From the NCBI RefSeq assembly GCF_004795055.1, contig NZ_SSBJ01000018.1:1-64000 (forward strand): 64,000 bases of DNA. Reading direction: 5' to 3'. A model generated the notes under the pieces. The model saw nothing but the letters and a program-made list of their open reading frames with translations. It was not told where the DNA came from and did not search any database. Both the position numbers and the translations under genes were made by a program. Of this stretch, positions 16,529 to 24,843 are shown in pieces. This DNA comes from Streptomyces sp. A1136 (lineage in GTDB: Bacteria > Actinomycetota > Actinomycetes > Streptomycetales > Streptomycetaceae). Each line of letters starts with the position of its first letter. The stretch's first letter is position 1.

Positions 16529-18537
16529 CGGCCTGGCAGAACCAGCGGCCACACCTCCGGCCGGGGGCGACCGATCCGCGGCGGCTGCATCCGGGCCGGC
16601 ATCAACGGCCGGGCCAGCCCCACGATCTCGTCCAGCTCCCGCCGGTGCCGCGGCAGTGCCTCGCGCAGCGCCCGGTGCAGCGCCAGGAACGCGGCCGCCT
16701 CCGCCTCGGTGTAGGGGCGGGCGCGCTCCGCGGCGAGCGCCCGGGCCAGCTGGGTGCTGCCGCACTCGGAGCGCAGCAGGGCCTGGCCGTCACGGCGGAC
16801 CAGGGTCACGGCCGAGATCGCCGGATGCCCGGCAGCAAGAGCGGCGATGTCGGTGAGCGCGTGGAAGCACTGGTCGTGCCCGGCGCGGGAGGTGAAGCGC
16901 CCGTTGATACCGAGCTTCTGAGCGCGGGCGTAACGCAGGGCGGTGGCGAGGCGGCTGTCGGCTTCCCGGACGGCCAGCACCACGAGTTCGACCGGATACC
17001 CGGCGCGGTGGAACGGCTCTGCGCTGGCGAGGAACTCGGGGATGCTGCCGGGGGCGCCTTCGACCAGGGCGTCCCCGCGCTGCCGCCGTACGTACTCCTC
17101 GGCTTCGGCGAACCAGGCCCGGTAGTCGGCGCGGACCGCGGCTCCGGCGTTGCGCGGGTCCTCTTGCAGCAGGCGCAGGTAGTCCGGGTGGGACACCTTG
17201 AAGTCGTCACCCACCAGGTGGGTCGTGCCCGGGCGCATGGCCCGGCGGACCATCCTGGCCGTGGCTGACTTGCCTGCGCCCGGCTGGCCCAGCACGTACA
17301 CCGCACGCGGGTTCTCGCGCGGCAGGATGCCGGTCAGGTACGACGGGGCGATCAGCTCGTCGAAGATCCACCGGTGCTCCTCGGCCGACAGCCGGTGGTA
17401 GTCCACGCCGGGAGCGCCCTTGCGCGGCTGGGCGATGCGCCGGACCGGTTCGGCGAGCGCGGCCGCCCGCTCGGTATCCCGCTGGACGGCCAGACGCCGG
17501 TCCTCGCAGTGCAGTTCGCGGTGCAGCCGCTGATCGGTCCGCGCGAGGGTACGTCGGAAGACTGCAGTCTCCTGGGCGCTCCAGGGCCGGGAGCGCTCGC
17601 ACGCCACCGCCCGGTCCGCCGCAGGCCGCCGCCGCCATACCTCGCCGGTGAGCTCGTTGTCGTAGAGGACGGTGCCGTCGCGCCGCATCACGGTGATGCG
17701 GTCGGCCAGCTGCTCGGCCTCGATCACCGCCAGCGTCACGAGCATCTGCCGGGCGCAGGTGTCGTGGTTCTCCCACGACACGTACCGGCCGCCGCCGGTC
17801 ACCGCCTCGGACAGGAAACGGTCCACGAGGCCGAGCTGGCTCCAGGCTTCCGCTGTCGCCACTCCCACCACCTCGATCCGGTGCCCTGCCTGCCGGTACG
17901 CAGTCGCCGACGTTCGGAACTCCGCCGGGTCGGCAAGGGCGGACTCGACGACCGCGTCGAACGCGTGCGCACGGACATGCTCTTCAAGCGTGGCCTGCCA
18001 GCGGCGCGTATCCGGGCGCACCTTCACGCCGGCGGTGCGGACATCAGCCGCCAGATACTCGGCGTAGTGGGGGTGAACCGGCTTGAAGAGGTCGCTGCAG
18101 ATCCGTACCGCGCCACCCCGCTGGTCCAGCGCGGCCTGAACGAGGTCGGCAATCTGTGTCTTTCCCGCGCCTGGCTGCCCGGCGACGACAACGACGACGG
18201 GGCGGGGCTGGCGTGCGGCGCCCGTCGTGGGCCTCGGACCGGGAGGCAGTATGCGGGTTGGAGAGACGTCTGGGTCTGGGCGCCATGCCGTGGCGGGCCG
18301 AGACAAGTCCTGCTCGAAGGCGTGGGCGCTGAGGACGGGCCGGTTGCGCACGGTCTCGATCAGCACCCCGCGCTGCGCGGGCGACTGAGCCTTCGGAGTA
18401 GCTCCGAGTTCGGCGGATTTGAGAGCGTCGATGACATCCACGTGAATGCTGGCGAAACCGGCGATCGGCTGTACGGGGCGCCCTTCCTCCTTCTTCGTGG
18501 TGTCGGAGGCGCCAACCTGCGTCTTACGCGTCGTCAT
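16489..18537 (-). CDS. Chimera: clamp N-terminus fused to two zeta-toxin kinase domains
   Basis: A 682-residue protein. Residues 1-75 align without gaps to the start of the DnaN-like clamp at 5786-7093; I count about 42 identities. The similarity stops abruptly after an SAHAFE segment. Two zeta-toxin-type P-loop domains follow: the first with AGQPGAGKT at 119-127 and SDLFKPVHPHY, the second with GQPGAGKS at 417-424 and DDFKVSHPDY. Zeta toxins phosphorylate UDP-N-acetylglucosamine or related sugars and are held by an antitoxin. The ATG at 18537, ribosome site and leader all match the clamp gene, so promoter and 5' coding region were copied together. The clamp portion is too short to form a clamp domain. 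Confidence 0.8.
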   Translation of the reverse strand: MTTRKTQVGASDTTKKEEGRPVQPIAGFASIHVDVIDALKSAELGATPKAQSPAQRGVLIETVRNRPVLSAHAFEQDLSRPATAWRPDPDVSPTRILPPGPRPTTGAARQPRPVVVVVAGQPGAGKTQIADLVQAALDQRGGAVRICSDLFKPVHPHYAEYLAADVRTAGVKVRPDTRRWQATLEEHVRAHAFDAVVESALADPAEFRTSATAYRQAGHRIEVVGVATAEAWSQLGLVDRFLSEAVTGGGRYVSWENHDTCARQMLVTLAVIEAEQLADRITVMRRDGTVLYDNELTGEVWRRRPAADRAVACERSRPWSAQETAVFRRTLARTDQRLHRELHCEDRRLAVQRDTERAAALAEPVRRIAQPRKGAPGVDYHRLSAEEHRWIFDELIAPSYLTGILPRENPRAVYVLGQPGAGKSATARMVRRAMRPGTTHLVGDDFKVSHPDYLRLLQEDPRNAGAAVRADYRAWFAEAEEYVRRQRGDALVEGAPGSIPEFLASAEPFHRAGYPVELVVLAVREADSRLATALRYARAQKLGINGRFTSRAGHDQCFHALTDIAALAAGHPAISAVTLVRRDGQALLRSECGSTQLARALAAERARPYTEAEAAAFLALHRALREALPRHRRELDEIVGLARPLMPARMQPPRIGRPRPEVWPLVLPGRYDWSVSSLRRAA

Positions 18538-18564
18538 GGCTCTCTCTGGGGAGTGAGATACGGA

Positions 18565-18625
18565 TTCGGTGTGTTGGCCGACTGCCACCGCCGACCAACC
18601 ACACAACTATACCATCCATTCATCA
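18565..18625 (-). promoter_or_regulatory. Shared promoter/leader element, copy D (before zeta chimera)
   Basis: TATAGT at 18606-18611 and the leader GTTGGTCGGC...GTCGGCCAAC are kept; the upstream palindrome is degraded (ATGAATGGAT). The leader arms GTTGG and CCAAC pair better here than in copy C, a hint that the RNA fold is conserved. Confidence 0.7.
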
Positions 18626-18668
18626 TAATCGGGGCTGGTCGCGCCCCGTATTCGCCCCCAATCTGCCC

Positions 18669-18764
18669 CGGAGACACAGGCTCCAGGACCAGGGCGACGA
18701 GCTCAACGCCACCAACCGGGAGCTCATGGCCCAGCTCAACCGCCCCGATCGCTCCTCCAGCTAA
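18669..18764 (+). pseudogene. C-terminal remnant of a transposon-associated coiled-coil protein
   Basis: The last 31 codons of an open frame read as a helical tail (LQDQGDELNATNRELMAQLN) ending at TAA 18762. This resembles the C-terminus of DUF6262-type proteins encoded beside tyrosine-recombinase transposons in actinomycetes. No start or upstream part remains. It abuts the duplicated clamp promoter and may mark the rearrangement that built the zeta chimera. Confidence 0.45.
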
Positions 18765-19160
18765 ACGAGACCCCGGCCGGCCGCTCGACGGCCGCCGGGC
18801 CGGGCGAAGCAGTGACTCCGCTCGCCCCAGGGAGTCAATGGAGGCGTGCCGGGTTAAGCACGACCAGGTCCGCGCGTACGAGCTGCCCGCGGCCGTGGGG
18901 GCCCCGCCAAGCTCCAGCGCCTGGTCCTCGCCGCTGTGCTCCCCACGTAGATCAGGCCCTGCTCGACGCCCGCCTTGCGGAGGAGGAACTCCAGCGGGAT
19001 CGTCTTCAAGCGCTCACTGAGGGGTGGCCTGCCGGGCGCCCACGCGGTGGCTGACAGGCGGACGCTTCGCGCGGCGCCTCGGTGGCAACTCGCCCTCCGC
19101 CAGCATGAAGCAGGAGGGATCGGGAGCCAGGGCTGTGGGCCTTCCTGAAGAATGACGACC
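18765..19160. other. Intergenic stretch with no convincing gene
   Basis: Both strands carry short open frames with some coding character around 18930-19050, but none has a start with a ribosome site. A GC-rich imperfect hairpin lies near 18771-18803. Possibly more decayed sequence next to the remnant at 18669-18764. Confidence 0.4.
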
Positions 19161-19711
19161 ATGAGGAATACGAAGGCGTTCAAGGAAGCAGTCGCCGACA
19201 CGCTGGCCGAGCTGGCCCACCGGGGGGTGACCGTCCGGCCGGGTACGGTCGCCGACACCAGAACATCCGCGCCGTAGCCGAGCGGCTCGGGATCCAGGAG
19301 CGCTCCGCCTGGCGGTACTTCGACCCGGCCGGCCTCGCGGCCAGCATCGCCCAGCAACGGCAGGCGGCCGAGACCAGCAGCACGCCCGGCCAGGTAGGGC
19401 GCGCGCCGATGCCGCCAGTCGACAACCCGGAGCTGGCGCTCATCCTCGGGGGTGTCCCCGACGCCCTGGAGGAGAGCGGCGGCGACCTCTACAGCGTCAT
19501 CGTCAACGTAGCCGTCAACGCCTGGATGGCCGGCCACATCCACGGCGAGGACGGCTGCACCGGCTGTCAGGACAAGCGGCCCACTGGCACCGACTGGCAG
19601 GCCCGGATGGACACCATCACCGCCATGCAGCCCGACATCACGAAGTGGTTCAACCGGGAGGTCTGGACGTCCGCCCTCAACGACACCGGCTACGGCGTCA
19701 CCCGCCGCTGA
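19161..19711 (+). pseudogene. Hypothetical protein gene with a frameshift
   Basis: Translation from the ATG at 19161 gives 37 residues (MRNTKAFKEAVADTLAEL...) and a stop at 19275. From about 19259 another frame continues with clear coding character (IRAVAERLGIQERSAWRYFD, an HTH-like stretch) to the stop at 19711. Joining the two gives a protein of about 183 residues with an acidic C-terminal domain containing a Cys pair (GCTGCQ). A one-base indel near 19255-19260 explains it; sequencing error or programmed shift cannot be excluded. Family unknown. Confidence 0.6.
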
Positions 19712-19780
19712 CCCAGGCCGTGCTCATCCAGCGGCGAGCGGGCAACTCTGCGAGGGCTCGGCGGTGGGGCCGCGCCCGTC

Positions 19781-20299
19781 TCAGCCCCGCGACCGGTTCG
19801 GACGGTGGGGCCGGCGCCGGCCCGGTGAGGGGTCGGGAGCGGCGTCCGGTGAGGAGAACCCGCCCGGTACTGCGGTGCGCTGCGCCGGCTGCTCCACGGA
19901 AGGGGCCGCCGGGGTGGGGACGGCGGGCTTGGCCCCAGCCAGGATGGTGATGTGCGGGATGTGGCGGGCGCAGGTCTGGCAGACCTCTGCCAGGGTCCAG
20001 ACCTGGCCGACGGCCGGGTTGTGGACGAGGACCAGCAGGCTGCTGCCGGCGCACTGGACGGGGGATTCGTGGAGGGCGCAGTGCGCGCTGCCGCAGCTGC
20101 AGGCGGCGTTGGGGCGGGCGCCGGCGAGGCGTCCGTGGGCCTTGATGTGCTCGGCGGCGAAGCGGCGCATGCTCGCTGCGTCCTTTGAGCGTGGCGGCAT
20201 CCGGCATGCGGCGGTGCTGCAGGTGACGGACACGGTGTGATCGGGGTGGCCGGTGAGGCGGACCGTCCAGGTCCGTCCCGGCACGCGTGCTCCGGGCAT
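19781..20299 (-). CDS. Hypothetical Cys-rich protein, possible zinc binder
   Basis: A 172-residue protein with cysteines at regular spacing (VTCSTAACRMPPRSK, then ACSCGSAHCALHE, VQCAG and EVCQTCARHIPH), suggesting one or two zinc sites. The early part is compact; the last ~45 residues are Pro/Arg-rich and low complexity. I placed the start at ATG 20299; a TTG three codons earlier is possible. Both lack a strong ribosome site. It is downstream of lexA on the same strand. Function unknown. Confidence 0.6.
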   Translation of the reverse strand: MPGARVPGRTWTVRLTGHPDHTVSVTCSTAACRMPPRSKDAASMRRFAAEHIKAHGRLAGARPNAACSCGSAHCALHESPVQCAGSSLLVLVHNPAVGQVWTLAEVCQTCARHIPHITILAGAKPAVPTPAAPSVEQPAQRTAVPGGFSSPDAAPDPSPGRRRPHRPNRSRG

Positions 20300-20424
20300 C
20301 AGGGTCAAGTCGGGGTCCCGTCGTTGTGCTGGTACGTGCCGGCGTTCTGCCGGGCTCGTGCAGGGGGCCGCGTGCGTACGCCGCGGCCGAGGCGCGTCCC
20401 ATGGGCGGCGCGGGGCGCTCTTGC

Positions 20425-21114
20425 TCAGAGCGCGCGCAGGACGGCGACTACCTTGCCGAGGATAACTGCGTCGTCGCCGGGGATCGGCTCGTACGCCGCG
20501 TTGTGCGGCATAAGCCAGACCTGGCCGTTCTCGCGGCGCAGCCGTTTGACGGTGGCCTCGCCGTCCAGCATGGCGGCGACGATGTCACCGTGGTCTGCGC
20601 TGTCGGTCTTTCTCACGGTGACGATGTCGCCGTCGCAGATGGCGGCCTCGATCATGCTGTCGCCGACCACCGTCAACGCGAACAGCTGGCCTTCGCCGAC
20701 CAGGTGCCGCGGCATCGGAAGGACGTCTTCGACGACCTCCTCGGCGAGGATCGGCGAGCCGGCGGCGATGCGGCCGACGAGCGGGACCTGGACGGCCTCT
20801 GGCGCCGTGCCGGCTGGGGGGTCTGAGAGGTCGGCGTGCTGATCGCTGCGGACGCGGTAGGCGCGGGGCCGGTGCGGGTCCCGGTAGAGGAAGCCCTTGC
20901 GCTCCAGGGCCATCAGCTGGTGCGCGACGGAGGAGGTACTGCGCAGGTGGACGCCTTCGCCGATCTCCCGCATCGAGGGCGGGTAGCCCTTGCGGGCGAC
21001 GGTTTGCTCGATGAAGGCGACGATGGCGGCCTGGCGGGTGGTGAGTCCGTCCGGGCCCGGGCGGGTGACACCGGGCGGGCGCCCAGGGCGGGCTCCGGAT
21101 TCGATGACGTGCAT
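20425..21114 (-). CDS. lexA: LexA-family repressor (paralogue)
   Basis: A 229-residue SOS-type repressor. The N-terminal winged helix includes GYPPSMREIGEGVHLRSTSS, the LexA recognition region. The self-cleavage site is Ala-Gly in RIAAGSPI, followed by the catalytic Ser in VVGDSMIEAAI and Lys in ATVKRLRR, so the S24 peptidase domain looks intact. Length and order match actinobacterial LexA. The ATG at 21114 follows GGGGGGAG. A degenerate SOS-box-like palindrome lies about 63 bases upstream. Because the housekeeping lexA normally sits elsewhere, this is likely an accessory copy that could tie Ku, ligase or clamp expression to DNA damage; that link is inference. Confidence 0.85.
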   Translation of the reverse strand: MHVIESGARPGRPPGVTRPGPDGLTTRQAAIVAFIEQTVARKGYPPSMREIGEGVHLRSTSSVAHQLMALERKGFLYRDPHRPRAYRVRSDQHADLSDPPAGTAPEAVQVPLVGRIAAGSPILAEEVVEDVLPMPRHLVGEGQLFALTVVGDSMIEAAICDGDIVTVRKTDSADHGDIVAAMLDGEATVKRLRRENGQVWLMPHNAAYEPIPGDDAVILGKVVAVLRAL

Positions 21115-21175
21115 GTGGTGCTCCCCCCTGAAGGGATCTTGCGTGCAGGGACAGTAACCCGCATACCACCCGGGA

Positions 21176-21189
21176 CGGAACATCTTTTC
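21176..21189 (-). promoter_or_regulatory. Degenerate SOS box before lexA
   Basis: GAAAAGATGTTC on the minus strand (21178-21189) differs at one core position from the actinobacterial box GAACnnnnGTTC. It lies about 65 bases upstream of the lexA start, where autorepression would act. Confidence 0.4.
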
Positions 21190-21299
21190 GATAACAGCGC
21201 GTGCCGATGTCGCAGCGGGTGGTGAGGGGGCAGACGACGAAGGCCGTCCTCGGCCTCGCGCGGCTTGCAGCGGGGAGGCGCACCGCTCATGATCCGCAT

Positions 21300-21527
21300 G
21301 TGCCGTTTCACGTCAGGCTTCGCTTCGGCCCGCCGCCCTCCCCCGCCATCACCGGCACCTGGGACAGCGAGGCGACCGCCGAGCGGAAGTTCCGGGGTTT
21401 CATCGGCCGCTACGGCAGCCGGGCCGACGTGCGCATCGAGCTGCTGGAGGAGACCGCTGACGGACAGCTCATCGTGGTGAGGAGGTGGACGAAGGATCAC
21501 GGTGAGGAGACCCGTCCTCGTTCGTGA
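21300..21527 (+). CDS. Hypothetical small protein
   Basis: A 75-residue protein with a plausible small alpha/beta fold (FHVRLRFGPPPSPAITGTWD, then ERKFRGFIGRYG and RIELLEET). Similar short proteins are common in Streptomyces accessory DNA. The start is uncertain: GTG at 21300 has no ribosome site, the frame is open back to GTG 21201, and the best ribosome site (GGGGAGG, 21272-21278) serves an ATG at 21289 in another frame, so a frameshift near 21302 is possible. Confidence 0.5.
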   Translation: MPFHVRLRFGPPPSPAITGTWDSEATAERKFRGFIGRYGSRADVRIELLEETADGQLIVVRRWTKDHGEETRPRS

Positions 21528-21562
21528 GGCCTCTCCACAGTGGGCGGCGGGTCAGCACAGCT

Positions 21563-22225
21563 CTAGCCTCCGGTTTTGAGACCCACAATCCGCAAGGCCG
21601 CGTCGGCGGTCGCCTGTGCAAGATCCCCAGTCGACCTCGCCGAATCACAGCGGCGAGCGAGGACCGCGCCCTCGACGAGGGTGAAGACCAGATCGTTGCG
21701 AAGACTGAGAGCAGCCCCGTCCACCCCCAGCCCGCTGTCAGAAGCGATGCTCTCCAGCAACTCCAGGTAGGCGTCGCGCAGTTGCTCCCGCATGTCGTGG
21801 AACCGAGCAAAGCGTTCGGAACCCGCTTCGGGCAGAAGGTAGAGGGCGCCCGGGCATGGGTCGACACATAGCGCCAGCACCTCCATATGGCAAAGCTCCC
21901 ACAGTCTTTCCGAGGCGGGCCGGGCCGCCTCGGAAAGCAACCGGCGAGCCCGCGTGAGAGAGGCCGTCACCGTGGACTCCAGCAGCTCCGCGAGGATCTC
22001 TTCCTTGCCTGAGAAGTAGTAGTACATGGTGGCTTGGCGCATGCCGGCCCGTTCCGCAATGGAACGTGTGGTGGTGACGCCGTACCCCTGCCGGGTGAAC
22101 AGCTCGGTCGCTACTTTCAGGAGTGCATCGCGAGGCGGTCGGTCGCCGTACGGCTGGAACTGGCTTGTACGCGGACGACCAACCCGGGCGAGCTCACCGG
22201 TCGCTTTGCCTGATCCCCTGCTCAT
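21563..22225 (-). CDS. TetR/AcrR family transcriptional regulator
   Basis: A 220-residue repressor. The TetR HTH is clear at about residues 33-80 (LLKVATELFTRQGYGVTTTR, then IAERAGMRQATMYYYFSGKEEI). The C-terminal ligand domain is helical with an acidic patch (LGVDGAALSLRNDLVFTLVE) and no recognisable subfamily mark. The ATG at 22225 is 178 bases from the Ku gene downstream of nothing else obvious; a target gene is not evident. Such proteins usually control a neighbouring exporter or enzyme, none of which is adjacent here. Confidence 0.85.
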   Translation of the reverse strand: MSRGSGKATGELARVGRPRTSQFQPYGDRPPRDALLKVATELFTRQGYGVTTTRSIAERAGMRQATMYYYFSGKEEILAELLESTVTASLTRARRLLSEAARPASERLWELCHMEVLALCVDPCPGALYLLPEAGSERFARFHDMREQLRDAYLELLESIASDSGLGVDGAALSLRNDLVFTLVEGAVLARRCDSARSTGDLAQATADAALRIVGLKTGG

Positions 22226-22403
22226 AGATTGATCGTCACATAGTCCGCACAGAACAAGCCAGGTCTAGATGACATCACGCCACTGAGCGGCCCGTAGTGA
22301 CGGCTCACCGAACGGAGCTACGGCCTCAGTGCCTGTGCAACTCAGCGTCCCGGGCTTTTGCTCGGCAGTGGCGGCCTGCTCTACCCGATGGGGCCTGCCT
22401 GGC

Positions 22404-23309
22404 TCAGGCGCTGCGGGGTTTGCGGCCGGCGCTCTTCTTCGCCGGAGCCTGCTTGGCGGCCGCCTTCTTCGCGGCAGTCTTTTTGGTGGTCTTCTTCGCG
22501 GCGGGCAGGTCGTGGACGGTGGCATCAGGCCCGTCGCTGCGGGAGGCTTTGGCTTCGTTCACGGACTTCTCCAGCATGGCCATCAGGTCCACGACCTCCG
22601 CCGAGGCCGGCTGGGGGGCCTCGCCCGGCTCGGGCCGGGTGCCGGCGGCCTTGGCCTCGATCAGCTTCTCCAGCGCCTGGCGGTATTCGTCGTGCATCTC
22701 GCTGATGTCCCGGCCGGAGAGGGTGTCCGCGAGAGCGATCGCCGCGTCGATCTCCTCGTCGGAGACCTCCACATCCGGGACCTCTACCTGGCCGGGGTCC
22801 CGGATCTCGTCCGGCCACCGCATCCCATGCAAAACGATCACATCGTCCAGGACCCTCAGCAGCCCGAGCCGCTCCCGGTCGCGCATAGCGAACTTGGCCA
22901 CCGCGACCTTGCTGCTGCGCTTCAGCGCCTGGCGCAGCAGTTCGTACGGCTTGGCGGCGACGCCTTCCGCGGCCAGGTAGTAGGAGGCGCCGATGCGGAT
23001 CGGGTCGATGCTCTCGGTGGGCACGAAAGCCACGATCTCGATCGCCTTCGCCGTTGGCAGGGGAAGGGCGTCGAGGTCCTCATCCGTGACGGGGATCAGG
23101 GTGCCGGTGGCCGTCTCGTATCCGCGTGTGATCTCCGACTGGGTCAGCTCCTTCCCGTCGGCCTCGCACACCTTCCGGTAGCGGATCCGGCCGCCATCCG
23201 CGACGTGGAACTGGTGCAGCGAGATCGCATGCGACTCGGTAGCCGGAAATACTTTGATCGGAATCGTCACTAGACCAAAACTGATCGCACCGGACCAAAT
23301 AGGGCGCAT
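22404..23309 (-). CDS. ku: Ku-type non-homologous end-joining protein
   Basis: A 301-residue bacterial Ku homodimer subunit, which binds broken DNA ends and recruits a ligase. The N-terminus is canonical (RPIWSGAISFGLVTIPIKV), followed by the conserved SLHQFH and IRYRKVCEADGKEL. The C-terminal tail from about residue 265 is Lys/Ala-rich (AAKKTTKKTAAKKAAAKQ), a histone-like DNA-binding tail common in Streptomyces Ku. The ATG at 23309 follows GAGGAGA. Its likely partner, an ATP-dependent ligase, is encoded 440 bases upstream on the same strand. Confidence 0.92.
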   Translation of the reverse strand: MRPIWSGAISFGLVTIPIKVFPATESHAISLHQFHVADGGRIRYRKVCEADGKELTQSEITRGYETATGTLIPVTDEDLDALPLPTAKAIEIVAFVPTESIDPIRIGASYYLAAEGVAAKPYELLRQALKRSSKVAVAKFAMRDRERLGLLRVLDDVIVLHGMRWPDEIRDPGQVEVPDVEVSDEEIDAAIALADTLSGRDISEMHDEYRQALEKLIEAKAAGTRPEPGEAPQPASAEVVDLMAMLEKSVNEAKASRSDGPDATVHDLPAAKKTTKKTAAKKAAAKQAPAKKSAGRKPRSA

Positions 23310-23476
23310 CTACTTATCTCCTCGCGAAAGCTCTCAATCCAGCCTCGCACCATCACCGGTACCTCCACCGCCACAGGGGGCCGGCCGGGCGAACGCCCGA
23401 CGGCCGGCAGCCCGCCCCCGCAGTCGGTCGGCCCCGCATGCCTGTGACGACGAATGCCGTGGGGCGTTGTGGTGGC

Positions 23477-23695
23477 ATGGACGAAGACTTCCTCGACGCG
23501 CTCCTCGATGCCGCGGGCGAGACCCGGCTCAAGCTGCTGACCGAGGACGAGGCCAGAGCGATCATGATGCTCCTCGGTGCCCTTGAAGGTGAGACCCGCT
23601 CGGAGGAGGTTCGCCGGGCCGCGGGCGAGATGCGCTTCCGTCTCGGATCACGTCTGGGAACCCCGACGGACTGCTACGGCCCGATGCCGTCCTGA
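23477..23695 (+). CDS. Hypothetical small protein
   Basis: A 72-residue acidic helical protein (MDEDFLDALLDAAGETRLKL, ending GTPTDCYGPMPS). I prefer the ATG at 23477; an ATG at 23438 is in frame and neither has a strong ribosome site. It lies antisense in the gap between ku and the ligase gene. No domain recognised. Confidence 0.5.
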   Translation: MDEDFLDALLDAAGETRLKLLTEDEARAIMMLLGALEGETRSEEVRRAAGEMRFRLGSRLGTPTDCYGPMPS

Positions 23696-23748
23696 CGACA
23701 GACGCCGGACCTTGCCCCGTGGGGAGGTGTGCTGCCTCAGCCCTCGGA

Positions 23749-24756
23749 TCAGGCTGTGTCCGCCTCGAACCGGGGTACGTCGCGCGCGGTGAGGTCGAGG
23801 CGCAGGCGTTTGAAGCGGACGGGGTGGCGGTAGATGCCGCCGTGGTCGACGGAGGTGTCGGCGCTGATCTCGGCGACCAGCTCAGGGCGGACCAGGGTCA
23901 CGTCCAAGGCATCGCGGCTGCCCCACGTCGTAGCGAACCGCATGCCGGTCCAGGGATGGTCCTCGTCGGCCGCGGTGATGCTTGCGGCGACGAGGCGGGC
24001 CGCTTCCGCGCGCAGGGGAACCGTGCGGCCGATAGGGCGTAGGTGGTCGTGGCTGTCGTGGCGACCCAGGAGGAGGAGCTGCGGTCGAAGCAGCGTTCCG
24101 GTGATCGCGCCGATGATCGCCTCGACGGTGTCCCGCCGCCTCAGTTTGTACCACCCCCTGTATCCCGGCCGGTAGGGCTGGTTCATGGCTTTGACCACGA
24201 CGCCCTCAAGGCCGGGAACATCGGTCCAGGTCTCCAGCCACTTCTGGGCTGTGATCAGGTCCGTGGTCATGGGGCACAACGTCCACGGTGTCTTGAGCCG
24301 GTGGGTGGAGAACAGTGTTTCGAGTCGCAGGCGGCGCTGCCGATACGGATGGCGTAGCACCTCGACACCGTCCTCCTGGAGGACGTCGAAGGCAATGAAG
24401 AACGCGGGCAGGGACGCGGCGAGCTCGCGCGCGGCGCGGCCGCGGGCGGCGGTGCGGCGCTGCAGTCCCTCGAAGGAGAGCCGGCCCGCTGCCGTGTCCC
24501 AGACCACCAGCTCGCCGTCGAGGACCAGGCCGTCCGGCAGCTGCGCGGCGGCGACGAGGTCGGGGAAGCTGTTTTGGATCAGCGTTCCGCGCCGGGTCTG
24601 CACCAGCAGCTGGCCGGCGGCGCCGGTCGGGGTGAAGAGGAGCGCCCGGTAACCGTCGAACTTCTGCTCATACGCCAGCTCACCCAGCACGCCGGGGCCC
24701 GGCACCGACTCCACAGCCTGCGCCAGCATCGGCTCCACCGGCGGCCGCAACACCAC
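23749..24756 (-). CDS. ATP-dependent DNA ligase (LigC-like)
   Basis: A 335-residue ligase. The adenylation motif KxDG is at EQKFDGYRAL (about residue 28), with later nucleotidyltransferase motifs including LDGELVVW and EGVVVKAMNQPY, the C-terminal motif GYRGWYKLRRR, and an OB domain. The length and lack of extra domains match LigC-type ligases rather than the multi-domain LigD, so no polymerase or phosphoesterase activity is expected. I chose the GTG at 24756, eight bases after AGGAGG; the frame is open further upstream. Together with ku it forms a minimal end-joining pair. Confidence 0.88.
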   Translation of the reverse strand: MVLRPPVEPMLAQAVESVPGPGVLGELAYEQKFDGYRALLFTPTGAAGQLLVQTRRGTLIQNSFPDLVAAAQLPDGLVLDGELVVWDTAAGRLSFEGLQRRTAARGRAARELAASLPAFFIAFDVLQEDGVEVLRHPYRQRRLRLETLFSTHRLKTPWTLCPMTTDLITAQKWLETWTDVPGLEGVVVKAMNQPYRPGYRGWYKLRRRDTVEAIIGAITGTLLRPQLLLLGRHDSHDHLRPIGRTVPLRAEAARLVAASITAADEDHPWTGMRFATTWGSRDALDVTLVRPELVAEISADTSVDHGGIYRHPVRFKRLRLDLTARDVPRFEADTA

Positions 24757-24843
24757 CCGACGGTCCTCCTTCCCACGCGCCCGATCCCCGCAGCCGACGC
24801 CAGGCCGCCACACCGCGAAGCGGCCCGGCAGGCCGGTGATGCC

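Noticed and set aside
1261..18625. A conserved leader peptide (MHGIVVLLVGGGSR-like) in the shared element
   Set aside because: The same residues appear in several copies, but the substitutions are not biased to silent positions and the ATG lies upstream of or at the -10 box. A promoter/RNA reading explains it better.
18812..19054. Possible small gene on either strand
   Set aside because: Both strands show partial coding character, but no start with a ribosome site and no family match.
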